DNA of 64,000 bases from DASRDU01 sp046331565 (GTDB lineage: Bacteria > Acidobacteriota > Blastocatellia > RBC074). The stretch covers positions 1 to 64,000 of the forward strand of contig JAXLQP010000005.1 of assembly GCA_046331565.1 (NCBI GenBank), written 5' to 3'. The notes below the pieces were generated by a model. It saw only the letters and a list, made by a program, of their open reading frames with translations. It made no database searches and was not told where the DNA came from. Of the stretch, positions 18,160 through 25,964 are shown in pieces (position 1 is the first letter of the stretch; each line of letters begins with the position of its first letter). The position numbers and the translations under genes are program-made.

Positions 18160-19566
18160 ATGCCAATGACAATGACCAACAAAACAATTCTGCTTGTAGA
18201 TGACGACGCCAGTTTGCGGCGCGTACTCGCGCACCATCTGTCAGAAGCTGGCTATCAGGTACTTACCGCAGCTAACGGCAAGGAAGGTTTGGACGTGTTC
18301 ACCAGTCAACAAGTGGAGATGGTGATCACTGACATTCAGATGCCGGAGTTGAGCGGCCTTGAGTTGATGCGGCGCATCAGTGTGATAAGTCCTGACGTGG
18401 TAGTGCTGGTGATTACCGCCTATGGCTCAATTGAAACGGCGGTCGAGGCGATGAAGCTTGGCGCTTACGATTACATCACGAAGCCCTTCAACCGCGAAGA
18501 ACTGCTGCTCACCGTCTCGAAAGGGCTTCAATACACTGCGCTCGTGCGCGAGAACCGCTCGCTCAAGCAGTTTATCGAGAGCCGCTTTTCGCTCGACAAC
18601 ATGATTGGTTCTTCGTCCGCGATGAGGCGCGTCTACGCCCTCGTCGAAAAGGTTGCGCGCACCGACCTGGCTGTCCTGATCACGGGCGAGAGCGGCACCG
18701 GAAAAGAACTGATTGCCAAAGCGATTCATCAAAACAGCGTGCGGCGTGATGGGCCTTTCGTCGTGATCAATTGCGGTGCGATTCCCGAAGGCTTGATCGA
18801 GTCAGAGTTGTTCGGTCATCGCAAAGGCTCCTTCACCGGCGCTTATACCGACGCGCGCGGCAAGCTCGAAGCCGCCGACAAAGGAACCGTGTTGCTCGAC
18901 GAGATTGGAGACCTGCCCCTCGCGCTCCAGGTCAAGCTGCTGCGTGTGCTCGAAGACGGCGAGTTCACCCGTGTCGGAGAGACGACCACGCGCCGCATTG
19001 ACGTGCGCTTCCTCGCCGCCACCAATCGCGATCTCTCGAAAATGGTGGCGGACGGTCGCTTCCGCGAAGACCTCTTCTTCCGCCTCAAAGTCGTTCCGGT
19101 TCATTTGCCGCCGTTGCGTGAGCGGCGCGAAGACATCCCGCTGCTGGCCGATTACTTTCTGAAGGAATTGGCGCAGCGTTATCAGCGCCCGGAACTGAAC
19201 TTTGAGAAGGATATTTTTCGCTACTTTCAGACTTACTCCTGGCCGGGCAACGTGCGCGAGTTGAAGCACACGGTCGAGCGTTTGGCGGTGATTGCGGAAG
19301 GCGATACGGTAAGCATCAGCGATCTGCCGGAGAATATGACTGCGATGACCGGTCACGCCGCCAATGTTCTGATTCAACTGCCCGATGATGGGATTGATCT
19401 GGAAGAAGTGGAGCGGGAAATACTGCGCCAGGCGCTCGACAAGCATGATTGGAATCAGACGCGGGCGGCGCAATACTTGAACATCACACGGAGCGCACTG
19501 ATTTATCGCATGCAAAAGTACGGCTTGCAGTCAGCCGAACCTGCCGAAGATGCACAGAAAATTTGA
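18160..19566 (+). CDS. Sigma-54-dependent NtrC-family response regulator
   Basis: About 468 residues: receiver domain (LLVDDD, phospho-acceptor Asp 58 in ITDIQMPEL, ITAYGS, KPF), AAA+ domain with Walker A GESGTGKE, the sigma-54-contact loop GSFTGA, Walker B VLLDEIGDL, WPGNVREL, and a Fis-type helix-turn-helix (WNQTRAAQYLNITRSALIYRM). ATG 18160 is one of three closely spaced in-frame ATGs (18160, 18166, 18172); a TTG at 18121 is less likely. It is the only sigma-54 activator in the window and the natural candidate to bind the TGTCTG-N4-CAGACA pairs before the copper operons. It converges with csoR, whose stop is 34 bases away. Confidence 0.95.
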   Translation: MPMTMTNKTILLVDDDASLRRVLAHHLSEAGYQVLTAANGKEGLDVFTSQQVEMVITDIQMPELSGLELMRRISVISPDVVVLVITAYGSIETAVEAMKLGAYDYITKPFNREELLLTVSKGLQYTALVRENRSLKQFIESRFSLDNMIGSSSAMRRVYALVEKVARTDLAVLITGESGTGKELIAKAIHQNSVRRDGPFVVINCGAIPEGLIESELFGHRKGSFTGAYTDARGKLEAADKGTVLLDEIGDLPLALQVKLLRVLEDGEFTRVGETTTRRIDVRFLAATNRDLSKMVADGRFREDLFFRLKVVPVHLPPLRERREDIPLLADYFLKELAQRYQRPELNFEKDIFRYFQTYSWPGNVRELKHTVERLAVIAEGDTVSISDLPENMTAMTGHAANVLIQLPDDGIDLEEVEREILRQALDKHDWNQTRAAQYLNITRSALIYRMQKYGLQSAEPAEDAQKI

Positions 19567-19600
19567 TCAGGAACCGCATCACAAAGGTTTCCTGTCAGCA

Positions 19601-19903
19601 TCAGCCCCACTTTGCCAGTAACTCTCCGATCTCATCGGTCAGTCGCCTGGCTTTTGCCGCCGGGAGCTTCCCGGTCAATGCCGCGTTCGCACACTCGCGG
19701 AGATGATCACGCAGCATATTGCCTTGTACACGTCGCAATGCCGCAATGACGGCACTGAGTTGATGCGCGACTTCGACGCAGTCGCGTTCGTTCTCGATCA
19801 TCTGCTGCACGCCGCGCACCTGGCCTTCGATCCGTTTAAGGCGTGGTAATTGCTTACCATGAGACAGGACTGTTCCCTGCTGTCCGTTTTTAGCGCGAGT
19901 CAT
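19601..19903 (-). CDS. csoR: CsoR-family copper-sensing repressor
   Basis: 100 residues of the DUF156/CsoR family. The copper ligands of CsoR are all present with the right spacing: Cys 42, then His 67 and Cys 71 in RDHLREC (25 and 4 residues apart, as in Mycobacterium CsoR Cys36-His61-Cys65). The frame stays open upstream to 20032, but AGGAG at 19916-19920 (reverse strand), 12 bases before the ATG, fixes the start. It represses its targets until Cu(I) binds. The likely operator lies in the 19904-20530 region, but no G-tract operator was confidently found. Confidence 0.9.
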   Translation of the reverse strand: MTRAKNGQQGTVLSHGKQLPRLKRIEGQVRGVQQMIENERDCVEVAHQLSAVIAALRRVQGNMLRDHLRECANAALTGKLPAAKARRLTDEIGELLAKWG

Positions 19904-20040
19904 TGAATTTGCTGGCTCCTTCCTGCCTGGATGGGGGTGGCAAAACGCGGCATTTTGGATCTTTCCGAAATGCCCCAAGCCGAATGGCGGGGTGTTGTCA
20001 CCACTCCGCCATTCCTTTTTGATGAATGCCAAATTTGGCC

Positions 20041-20078
20041 TGTCTGGAAATAGACAAGCCGTTGTCCATAAACAAACA
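20041..20078 (+). promoter_or_regulatory. Tandem activator sites (UAS pair 2)
   Basis: TGTCTGGAAATAGACA at 20041-20056 and TGTCCATAAACAAACA at 20063-20078; starts are 22 bp apart. The first is one base from a perfect inverted repeat. Located 138 bases upstream of the csoR start codon on one side and 315 bases upstream of the rightward sigma-54 promoter on the other. Confidence 0.65.
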
Positions 20079-20193
20079 TCTCTTGATCCAACCCTGACTA
20101 CGATTGCGTCACCAGATTCGCATTATGGCGAGTCCCTCATCAGCGCCGCAACCGTTCATCACGCGCCGCCGCAGAATGCATAAATGGCAATGC

Positions 20194-20231
20194 TGGTTGA
20201 AAACAAACTGGCGTTTGTCTGTTTTCAGCAA
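20194..20231 (+). promoter_or_regulatory. Tandem activator sites (UAS pair 3)
   Basis: TGGTTGAAAACAAACT at 20194-20209 and TGTCTGTTTTCAGCAA at 20216-20231; starts again 22 bp apart. The second half-site TGTCTG is perfect. About 160 bases upstream of the sigma-54 promoter at 20393. Confidence 0.65.
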
Positions 20232-20392
20232 AAGCAACGGAACCATTCATTCTGAACCTACTCGATTATCTGCTGTGCGGATTCTTCCCTTACCAGCCGT
20301 CCGCTGGCTAAGCCCCGATTCGTGAAGACTTACCGCCGCTCCTCCCTCATCAAAAATAGAAACAACTGCTGAGTGTCTTTGCGCTGCGCCTC

Positions 20393-20408
20393 TGGCCTGT
20401 CGGTTGCC
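20393..20408 (+). promoter_or_regulatory. Sigma-54 promoter of the first cus operon
   Basis: TGGCCTGTCGGTTGCC: GG at 20394-20395 and GC at 20406-20407 with ten bases between, fitting TGGCACG-N4-TTGCW. Predicted transcript start is near 20419, about 110 bases before the gene at 20531. Confidence 0.7.
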
Positions 20409-20530
20409 AATAGCATGGCGGACTTAGTGGGCAATGAATCAGTCGCTCGATACGATGGTGATAGAGACTGAAAATTGAGCGAGCCGGATGTTGGAGCAAA
20501 AGTTGAATCCGCCCGCTATCGCAAGGAGGA

Positions 20531-21124
20531 ATGATGTTGATACGAGTCAAGAAAGTGTTGGCACTGGGTTTAATCCTGCTGGCTTTGCCGTCAGCCTCTT
20601 CCGCGCACGAAGGGCACGATGACGGGACGAAGAAAGCAGCAGTGGCCGCCGATTCGGGGATGGTTGCTCGAACTGCGCGCGTCGGCGATTACGAGGTGAT
20701 GATGAAGCATCCGGCGCTTGAGCCGTTGCACGAACATTCGGCGCGCCTCTTCATCACACTTTATGCAACGAACGAGCCTGTCAAAGAAGCAACGGCCAAT
20801 CTGGTAATCGCAGCCAAAGGAAAGGAACCAATCAAAGTTGCTGCCAAGCCATCAGCGCGCGCCGGTGAGTATGAGTTGACGCTGCCGCCACTTGATTCGG
20901 GCAACTATAGCTTTTCAGTAATCGTGAAGGCTGGCGGAGTTGAGCAGACGGCCAACTATGGCGCAGTTGCCATTGAAGCGCCTCAGCCTGCGGCGACGGA
21001 GAGCAACCTGATGGACACGGGGAATGCTCTGTTGTGGTCGCTGGGCGTGTTGCTCCTGACGATGGTCGGCGTGACAAGTTATCGCGTTTGGCATCGCCAC
21101 GCGATTTTGCAGCCGGAGAGTTGA
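20531..21124 (+). CDS. Secreted His-motif protein with C-terminal membrane anchor
   Basis: 197 residues: signal peptide (ending SASSA), then HEGHDDG, a beta-rich middle domain (YEVMMKHPALEPLHEHSARLF, ITLYATNEP, GEYELTLPPLDSGNYSFSVIV) and a C-terminal helix ALLWSLGVLLLTMVGVTSY. The middle resembles FixH/CopC-like immunoglobulin-fold domains, and the His/Met residues suggest metal binding at the periplasmic face. Two ATGs (20531, 20534) follow AAGGAGG at 20523-20529; the second has the better spacing. It ends 3 bases before the TolC-family gene, so it is the first gene of the first cus operon. Confidence 0.75.
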   Translation: MMLIRVKKVLALGLILLALPSASSAHEGHDDGTKKAAVAADSGMVARTARVGDYEVMMKHPALEPLHEHSARLFITLYATNEPVKEATANLVIAAKGKEPIKVAAKPSARAGEYELTLPPLDSGNYSFSVIVKAGGVEQTANYGAVAIEAPQPAATESNLMDTGNALLWSLGVLLLTMVGVTSYRVWHRHAILQPES

Positions 21125-21127
21125 ACC

Positions 21128-22582
21128 ATGCGCTTAAATCAATTCCGACGGTATCGCTGGTCCATAGCTATCGGTTTACTGTCTCTGGTTGCCGTCGTAA
21201 ACATCGCGGCGTTTGCGCAAGAGGCAAAACAGGATCGAAGCCCGATCAGTATTGCCGACTCCTCATCGCTAAACGTGCAACTCACTTCGCGTCAGTTCGT
21301 CGGCCCGGCAGGCACGACCGTTGAGCAACTGTCCGATGCTGCTTTTGCACGCAGCCGCGAGCTGCTCGCCGCGCGCCAGACTCTGGCGATTGCGCGGGGG
21401 AGGCTAATTCAAGCGGGCTTGCGCCCAAACCCGACCTTCGATGTCGAGCAGACGAGCGATTACCTGACAGGCCGCAGTGGTGAAGGAAACACTGCCATCG
21501 GCACGACTCAGGTCTTTGAACTGGGAGGCAAGCGCGGCAAGCGCGTCGCCGTTGCGCAGCTTGAATACGACCGGGCGGTAGCCGAGGTGCGCGCTTTGGA
21601 ACGGCAGATCGCGGCGGAGATTCGCACCGCTTATGCGCAGGCGCTGGCTGCGGCCCGCCAACTTGACAGCGCCGAGCGGTTGATTGCGCTCGATCAGGAG
21701 TTGGCTCGTGTCACCGAGGCTCGGCTGCGCGAGGGCGATGTCGCGCCACTTGATCTCAATCTCGTGCGCGTCGAGGTTGACCGGCTGCGCGCGCAGACCG
21801 TGCAGTCGCGCGCCGATCTGGAAGCGCAGTTGATCACACTGCGGACGCTCGCGGGTTTTGATCCGACTGAATCTCTAACGCTCGCGCCCGCGCTCGAGCG
21901 CCCGCCATTGCTTGGGATGACGATTGGTGCTGCAACCGAAATCGCGTTGCGCGAGCGCGCTGATTTGCAGGCCGCGCGGATCGCTGAAGAACTCGGTGAT
22001 GCACGCATCAGCCTGGCTGAATCACAACGCACGCCGAATCTCGCCGCTTCAGTGCGCTACTCGCGTTCACGTTCGGTTTTTGAAAACACGCCGGTCGGAA
22101 CATTGAACGATATTGATCATCTGCTCACCGTCGGCGTCTCGATTGAGATTCCCATTCGTAACCGCAATCAAGGCGAGATCGCCGCCGCCGTGGGCGAGAA
22201 GACGCAGGCCAAATACCGCCGTGAATTCGTCGAGGCAATCGTCAAACGCGATGTGGCGCTGGCGCTCAATCGTTACGCGGCGGCGGCGCAGTCGCTGGCG
22301 ATTTACGGCGGCCAGGTGCTGCCACGCGCCGAAGAGAACCTGAGAACAATCCGGGCAGCTTACAGCTTCGGCGAAATGCCCGTGTTGAATGTGATTGCCG
22401 AGCAACGCCGCCTGGTCGAGAACCAGACTCAATACAACACCGCATTGCGCGATTACTACACGAGTCTGGCCGAGCTGGAGCGAGCATTGGGCAAGCCGTT
22501 GCCAGCTTCGGCTTTCTCATCCACACCGGTGACGGCGATGACCACGGGACAAACAGCGGAACAGACAGCATCGAAACCGTGA
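21128..22582 (+). CDS. TolC-family outer-membrane efflux protein (CusC/CzcC-like)
   Basis: 484 residues with a signal peptide (FAQEAK) and the TolC helical repeats: SRELLAARQTLAIARGRLIQ, GLRPNPTFDVEQ, and the CzcC-type motif IEIPIRNRNQGEIAAA. It is the outer-membrane duct of the RND system whose adaptor (23370) and pump (25965) follow. It is homologous to but clearly diverged from the channels at 1087 and 49453. Confidence 0.92.
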   Translation: MRLNQFRRYRWSIAIGLLSLVAVVNIAAFAQEAKQDRSPISIADSSSLNVQLTSRQFVGPAGTTVEQLSDAAFARSRELLAARQTLAIARGRLIQAGLRPNPTFDVEQTSDYLTGRSGEGNTAIGTTQVFELGGKRGKRVAVAQLEYDRAVAEVRALERQIAAEIRTAYAQALAAARQLDSAERLIALDQELARVTEARLREGDVAPLDLNLVRVEVDRLRAQTVQSRADLEAQLITLRTLAGFDPTESLTLAPALERPPLLGMTIGAATEIALRERADLQAARIAEELGDARISLAESQRTPNLAASVRYSRSRSVFENTPVGTLNDIDHLLTVGVSIEIPIRNRNQGEIAAAVGEKTQAKYRREFVEAIVKRDVALALNRYAAAAQSLAIYGGQVLPRAEENLRTIRAAYSFGEMPVLNVIAEQRRLVENQTQYNTALRDYYTSLAELERALGKPLPASAFSSTPVTAMTTGQTAEQTASKP

Positions 22583-22641
22583 CGCCGGCTTTGATCATCA
22601 ACATCTTGGGAAAACTCTGATTTCAATCGAGGGAGAACATA

Positions 22642-23277
22642 ATGAAAAGACTGACTTATTTCATCACAATCATTGGACTAACGGCGCTGGCGGCAGCCTG
22701 TTCATCGGGCAACTCCGCGCCGTCCGCGACTTCGCCCAATGCTGCGTCTGACACAACGGCCAGCGCATCACCTGCCACGGCAAGCGACGCGAAGGGCGAC
22801 AGTGCAAAGGCAGATGACATCCCAACCGCCGTGCGTGCCGCCTTTCCGAATGCGCAGTCAATCACCAAACAGCATAAAGACCTGACGGATGCACAAGCCT
22901 CCCGTATTGAGAAGCAGAGCGGCATGAAGCTGGATGACAAAGATCATCATTCCTATCTTGCCTTCGCCACTGAAGGCGGCACGCGCAAGCAGATTGGCGC
23001 AGCCGCAGTAGTGAAAGCCGAGGGGCGCGAATTGGTGATCGTTTACGGAAGCGAAAAGGGATCGCCGGTAATCAATGAGGTTCACGGCGAAAGCGGCGGC
23101 ATCCCGCACGCCTTCCTCGATCAGTTCAAAGGAAAGGGGCACGACAACAAGCTGCGGCTGGGACAGGACATCAAGGCGCAGGGAGTGGGAGAAGCGCTGG
23201 CTCGCGCAGTTTCGGATGCGATTCGCCTGGACGTGGTGACGATGCAGACGCTTTACGGCGCGGCGCATTCGCACTGA
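22642..23277 (+). CDS. Lipoprotein with FMN-binding-like domain
   Basis: 211 residues. Lipobox LAAAC (Cys near residue 20) followed by a low-complexity Ala/Ser/Thr linker. The C-terminal part (IGAAAVVKAEGRELVIVYGS, GIPHAFLDQFKGKG, AVSDAIRLDVVTMQTLYG) resembles the FMN_bind domain of NqrC/RnfG-like proteins, but the Thr that carries covalent flavin in that family is not evident (GVGEALARAVSDAI), so flavin attachment is doubtful. His-rich segments DDKDHHS and the terminal AAHSH may bind metal. Good ribosome binding site (GAGGGAG). Confidence 0.55.
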   Translation: MKRLTYFITIIGLTALAAACSSGNSAPSATSPNAASDTTASASPATASDAKGDSAKADDIPTAVRAAFPNAQSITKQHKDLTDAQASRIEKQSGMKLDDKDHHSYLAFATEGGTRKQIGAAAVVKAEGRELVIVYGSEKGSPVINEVHGESGGIPHAFLDQFKGKGHDNKLRLGQDIKAQGVGEALARAVSDAIRLDVVTMQTLYGAAHSH

Positions 23278-23313
23278 CCTGATGGGTTACTTCTTGTGGG
23301 AAGAAGGAGGAGC

Positions 23314-23359
23314 GGCGCGGTAGTGAGATTCATCCTTAATCCTTGCTCACTGCCGCGCC
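23314..23359 (+). promoter_or_regulatory. Intercistronic stem-loop
   Basis: GGCGCGGTAGTGAG (23314-23327) pairs with CTCACTGCCGCGCC (23346-23359), 13 of 14 positions, around an 18-base loop. There is no T-tract after it, so mRNA processing, stabilisation or an attenuation role upstream of the adaptor gene is more likely than full termination. The arm covers bases just before the ATG at 23370 and could hide its ribosome binding site. Confidence 0.55.
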
Positions 23360-23369
23360 TGAATTACTT

Positions 23370-25277
23370 ATGCATCATTCGGTAAATAATCACCGGTCAA
23401 CGGCGCTTGCGCTCGCAGTTGGCGTAAGCCTTGCCTTTATGCTTTGGCTCGCGCAAGCAGCATCGGCGCATGGCGATGAGGATCATGGCAAGAAGCCCGC
23501 GCAGGCCGCCGCCCCGCTGGCTCCGAAACCGCGCACGGCTGAGCGTAACGTGCAAACTTCGCAGGGGCAATTCCGCGTGCGGCTTCGGCAAGCGCCCGCA
23601 GACCCGCGCGATGGCGAAGAGGCGCAGTTTGAAGCCACGATCACTGAGCGTGTTGAAGGCGGCTTCGCCGGCGGCGATCAGCCGGTTGCCGATGCAAAAG
23701 TAACAGCGCGCATCACGCAGGCAGATGGCAAGACCGTCGTGGCAAGCAATCTCAGCGCACACAAAGAGAGCGAGGAAGGCGTTTACGGCCTGCATTACGT
23801 TTTTCGTGAGCGCGGCGATTACAAGGTGATCTTCGTCGCCCGCACTTCGGACAACCGTCAACTCGAAGCCGACTTTCCCATTGCCGTTACCGCCGCGCCG
23901 GTGAACTGGATTTTCTGGGGAGTGCTGGCATCGCTTGCCCTGCTGGTGTGCGTACTCATCGCCGGATCGTATTTTGCGCTCAAGCATCGCGGCATCGCGG
24001 CTGGCGTGGCCGCGCGGCGCACCGTGCCGCTGGCAGTTGGCGTGTTCGTGTTCTTCGCTGTTGGCGTGGCCGCCCTGGCTTACTTCGCGCCGCCGAGAGA
24101 GCGTCGTTCATCGGTTGCAATGGCAGCCGGTGGGGAAGGGGAAGACGCTCACTTGGCGGCGGGTGATGCCGGGCTTGGCGGATCGGGAGCCGTGTTGACG
24201 ATCCCGAAAGAATCGCAACTGATGTTCGGCATTCGCACCGCGCCGGTCGCCGAACAAAAGATCGTCACCGGCCTCAAAGTCACGGGCGCGGTCATCGTGC
24301 CGCCGAATGCAAAAGCGAAAATCTCGCCTCCTGTCGCGGGCCGCATCACGCTGGATGCGCGGTTGACGGTCGGTTCTCCTGTCGCGCGCGGACAGCGTAT
24401 CGGCACGATTGAGCAAATCCTCAGCGCGCCGGAGATCGCCGGGCTTGAAGCGCAGCGCGCCGCCTTGGATTCGCAAGAGCTTCAGCAACTAACCACCGTG
24501 CAACAAGCGCGCACCAGATTGAACGCCGCTCGCATTGAGCTTGAGCGCGCCCGCAATCTGGTCGAGATCGGGGCTGTCCCGAAAAAGCGTCTACAAGAGG
24601 CGGAAACGAGTTACACGTTGGCCGCGCAGGAAGTGGCCGCTGCGGAGGCGCAAGCGCAACTGCTCGGCGCCGCGGCGAAGCAGGTCTCGCCGACGCGCAC
24701 CTACCCGCTGTTTGCGCCAGTCGCCGGTGTCATCAGCAAGTTGAATGTGGCAACGGGGCAGCAAGTTGAAAGCGGCGTCGAGTTGGCCGAGGTGACGGCG
24801 CTGGATCGTGTCTGGTTGCAAGCCGCAGTCTTCGAGAAAGACCTGGCCGTAGTGCGTGGCGCGCCGCGCGCTTCGTTCGTCGTGACAGGACAGCCCGGCG
24901 AAGTGTTTCAGATAGACGGCAGCCGCAACCGGCTCATCACCATCGGCACAACTGTTGATCCGCAGACGCGCGCCGTGCCGGTGTTTTATGAAGTGACGAA
25001 TCAGAGCGGCCGCTTCCGCGAAGGGATGTTCGCCGAGATCACGATTGACACGAGCGGGCGGCAAACGGTGCTGGCCGTGCCGAAACAAGCCGTGATTACC
25101 GAACAGGGCAAGACATTCGTCTTCGTCTTCAAAGGCGGCGAGAGCTTTGAAAAACGCGCCATCGTGCTTGGCGCAGAAGGACAGGAATTTCACGAGATCA
25201 AATCAGGGCTTGAGGCAGGCGAACGCATCGTGATCGAAGGCATCTATCAACTGCGCTCGACCCAGCCCGGTTCATAG
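23370..25277 (+). CDS. RND efflux adaptor (CusB/CzcB-type) with an N-terminal Ig-like domain and two membrane helices
   Basis: 635 residues. A signal peptide (AQAASA) leads to HGDEDHG, then an N-terminal Ig-like/YtkA-like domain (residues about 55-175), two membrane helices (WIFWGVLASLALLVCVLIAG and RTVPLAVGVFVFFAVGVAAL), and from about residue 270 the HlyD-type adaptor: lipoyl half-motifs VAGRITL and PVAGVISKLNVATGQQVESG, a helical hairpin (AQRAALDSQELQQL...), and beta-barrel VWLQAAVFEKDL. The extra N-terminal membrane module is unusual for CusB and could sense or trap metal. ATG 23370 is preferred to a TTG at 23343. Second essential component of the first cus system. Confidence 0.88.
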   Translation: MHHSVNNHRSTALALAVGVSLAFMLWLAQAASAHGDEDHGKKPAQAAAPLAPKPRTAERNVQTSQGQFRVRLRQAPADPRDGEEAQFEATITERVEGGFAGGDQPVADAKVTARITQADGKTVVASNLSAHKESEEGVYGLHYVFRERGDYKVIFVARTSDNRQLEADFPIAVTAAPVNWIFWGVLASLALLVCVLIAGSYFALKHRGIAAGVAARRTVPLAVGVFVFFAVGVAALAYFAPPRERRSSVAMAAGGEGEDAHLAAGDAGLGGSGAVLTIPKESQLMFGIRTAPVAEQKIVTGLKVTGAVIVPPNAKAKISPPVAGRITLDARLTVGSPVARGQRIGTIEQILSAPEIAGLEAQRAALDSQELQQLTTVQQARTRLNAARIELERARNLVEIGAVPKKRLQEAETSYTLAAQEVAAAEAQAQLLGAAAKQVSPTRTYPLFAPVAGVISKLNVATGQQVESGVELAEVTALDRVWLQAAVFEKDLAVVRGAPRASFVVTGQPGEVFQIDGSRNRLITIGTTVDPQTRAVPVFYEVTNQSGRFREGMFAEITIDTSGRQTVLAVPKQAVITEQGKTFVFVFKGGESFEKRAIVLGAEGQEFHEIKSGLEAGERIVIEGIYQLRSTQPGS

Positions 25278-25421
25278 TTAATCAACAAAGACGCCGGAGC
25301 TATCGGCGGGAATTTCTCCCGTCAGTAAGCCGGAAGCTGATTGACGGCCACGCCCGGCATTTCCTTTTGACGGTGTACCCCTTTGCCGTCAGGCCCGGTC
25401 AAACGGGTTTGCAGCAACACC

Positions 25422-25444
25422 GCCGCATGATTTGACGATGCGGC
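25422..25444 (+). promoter_or_regulatory. Stem-loop before the small His-rich gene
   Basis: GCCGCAT (25422-25428) pairs perfectly with ATGCGGC (25438-25444) over a 9-base loop. It lies 19 bases before the ATG at 25464. A second, weaker pair TGACGG/CCGTCA (25368-25373, 25386-25391) precedes it, so this 186-base spacer is structured RNA rather than coding. Confidence 0.45.
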
Positions 25445-25463
25445 AAAACATTGGAGATACAGA

Positions 25464-25826
25464 ATGAATTTCCTACATTCAGGTTTGTGGAAACGAGTTG
25501 CGGCGGTGTTCGTGCTGGCGACGGCTTCGCTGCTAGTCATGACTGCAACTTCATTTGCGCAGGGACACGATCAGGGACACGAACGGCGCGAGTTGAAGGA
25601 TCATCAGCGGCAGGAGCGTTACTACGATCACGGCTACGCCACGCGCGATCACCAGCGGGCGGAACGCGGTGGCTACAACAACAACGGCGGATATTACGGT
25701 AACGGTCATTCAAATAATGGTTATTACAACAATGGCCTCAGTAATGGCGGTTACTACACGCGCCGTCCCCATTACGACAGCAGAAGCTTCGGCAACCGGC
25801 TGCATCACGCATTCGGCGGCCACTGA
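25464..25826 (+). CDS. Small secreted His/Asn/Gly/Tyr-rich protein
   Basis: 120 residues: signal peptide (ending TSFAQ), then a His/Arg/Glu segment (GHDQGHERRELKDHQRQERY) and a Gly-Asn-Tyr-rich tail (NNNGGYYGNGHSNNGYYNNG) ending HHAFGGH. No globular domain is apparent. The His spacing suggests a periplasmic metal sponge. It is placed between the adaptor and pump genes of the first cus system and followed by a strong hairpin. Confidence 0.7.
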   Translation: MNFLHSGLWKRVAAVFVLATASLLVMTATSFAQGHDQGHERRELKDHQRQERYYDHGYATRDHQRAERGGYNNNGGYYGNGHSNNGYYNNGLSNGGYYTRRPHYDSRSFGNRLHHAFGGH

Positions 25827-25874
25827 CGCAGACCCTCTCTTCCGCCGGGGGGAGGTGGAGAGAGGTGAATGGCA

Positions 25875-25903
25875 GGGCGCAGCGGGCAAGCCCCGCTGCG
25901 CCC
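25875..25903 (+). terminator. Probable intrinsic terminator or strong hairpin
   Basis: GGGCGCAGCGGG (25875-25886) pairs perfectly with CCCGCTGCGCCC (25892-25903), 12 bp with a 5-base loop, followed by TCCATTTTC. It separates the small His-rich gene from the RND pump gene, so it may lower pump expression relative to the upstream genes rather than stop transcription fully. Confidence 0.6.
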
Positions 25904-25964
25904 TCCATTTTCAAGCGTAGTTGAACGGGCGCTGATTTTCCGAAGCGAGTTGTGAAGGAAGTTT

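Larger units (their letters stand above)
19904..20530. other. Divergent control region between csoR and the first cus operon
   Basis: No credible gene; frames at 19992-20183 and 20104-20325 lack ribosome binding sites and coding character. The stretch holds two UAS pairs (20041-20078 and 20194-20231) and one sigma-54 promoter (20393-20408) pointing toward 20531. No sigma-54 promoter was found pointing toward csoR, so pair 1 may serve the same rightward promoter from a distance or act on csoR otherwise. Confidence 0.6.
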
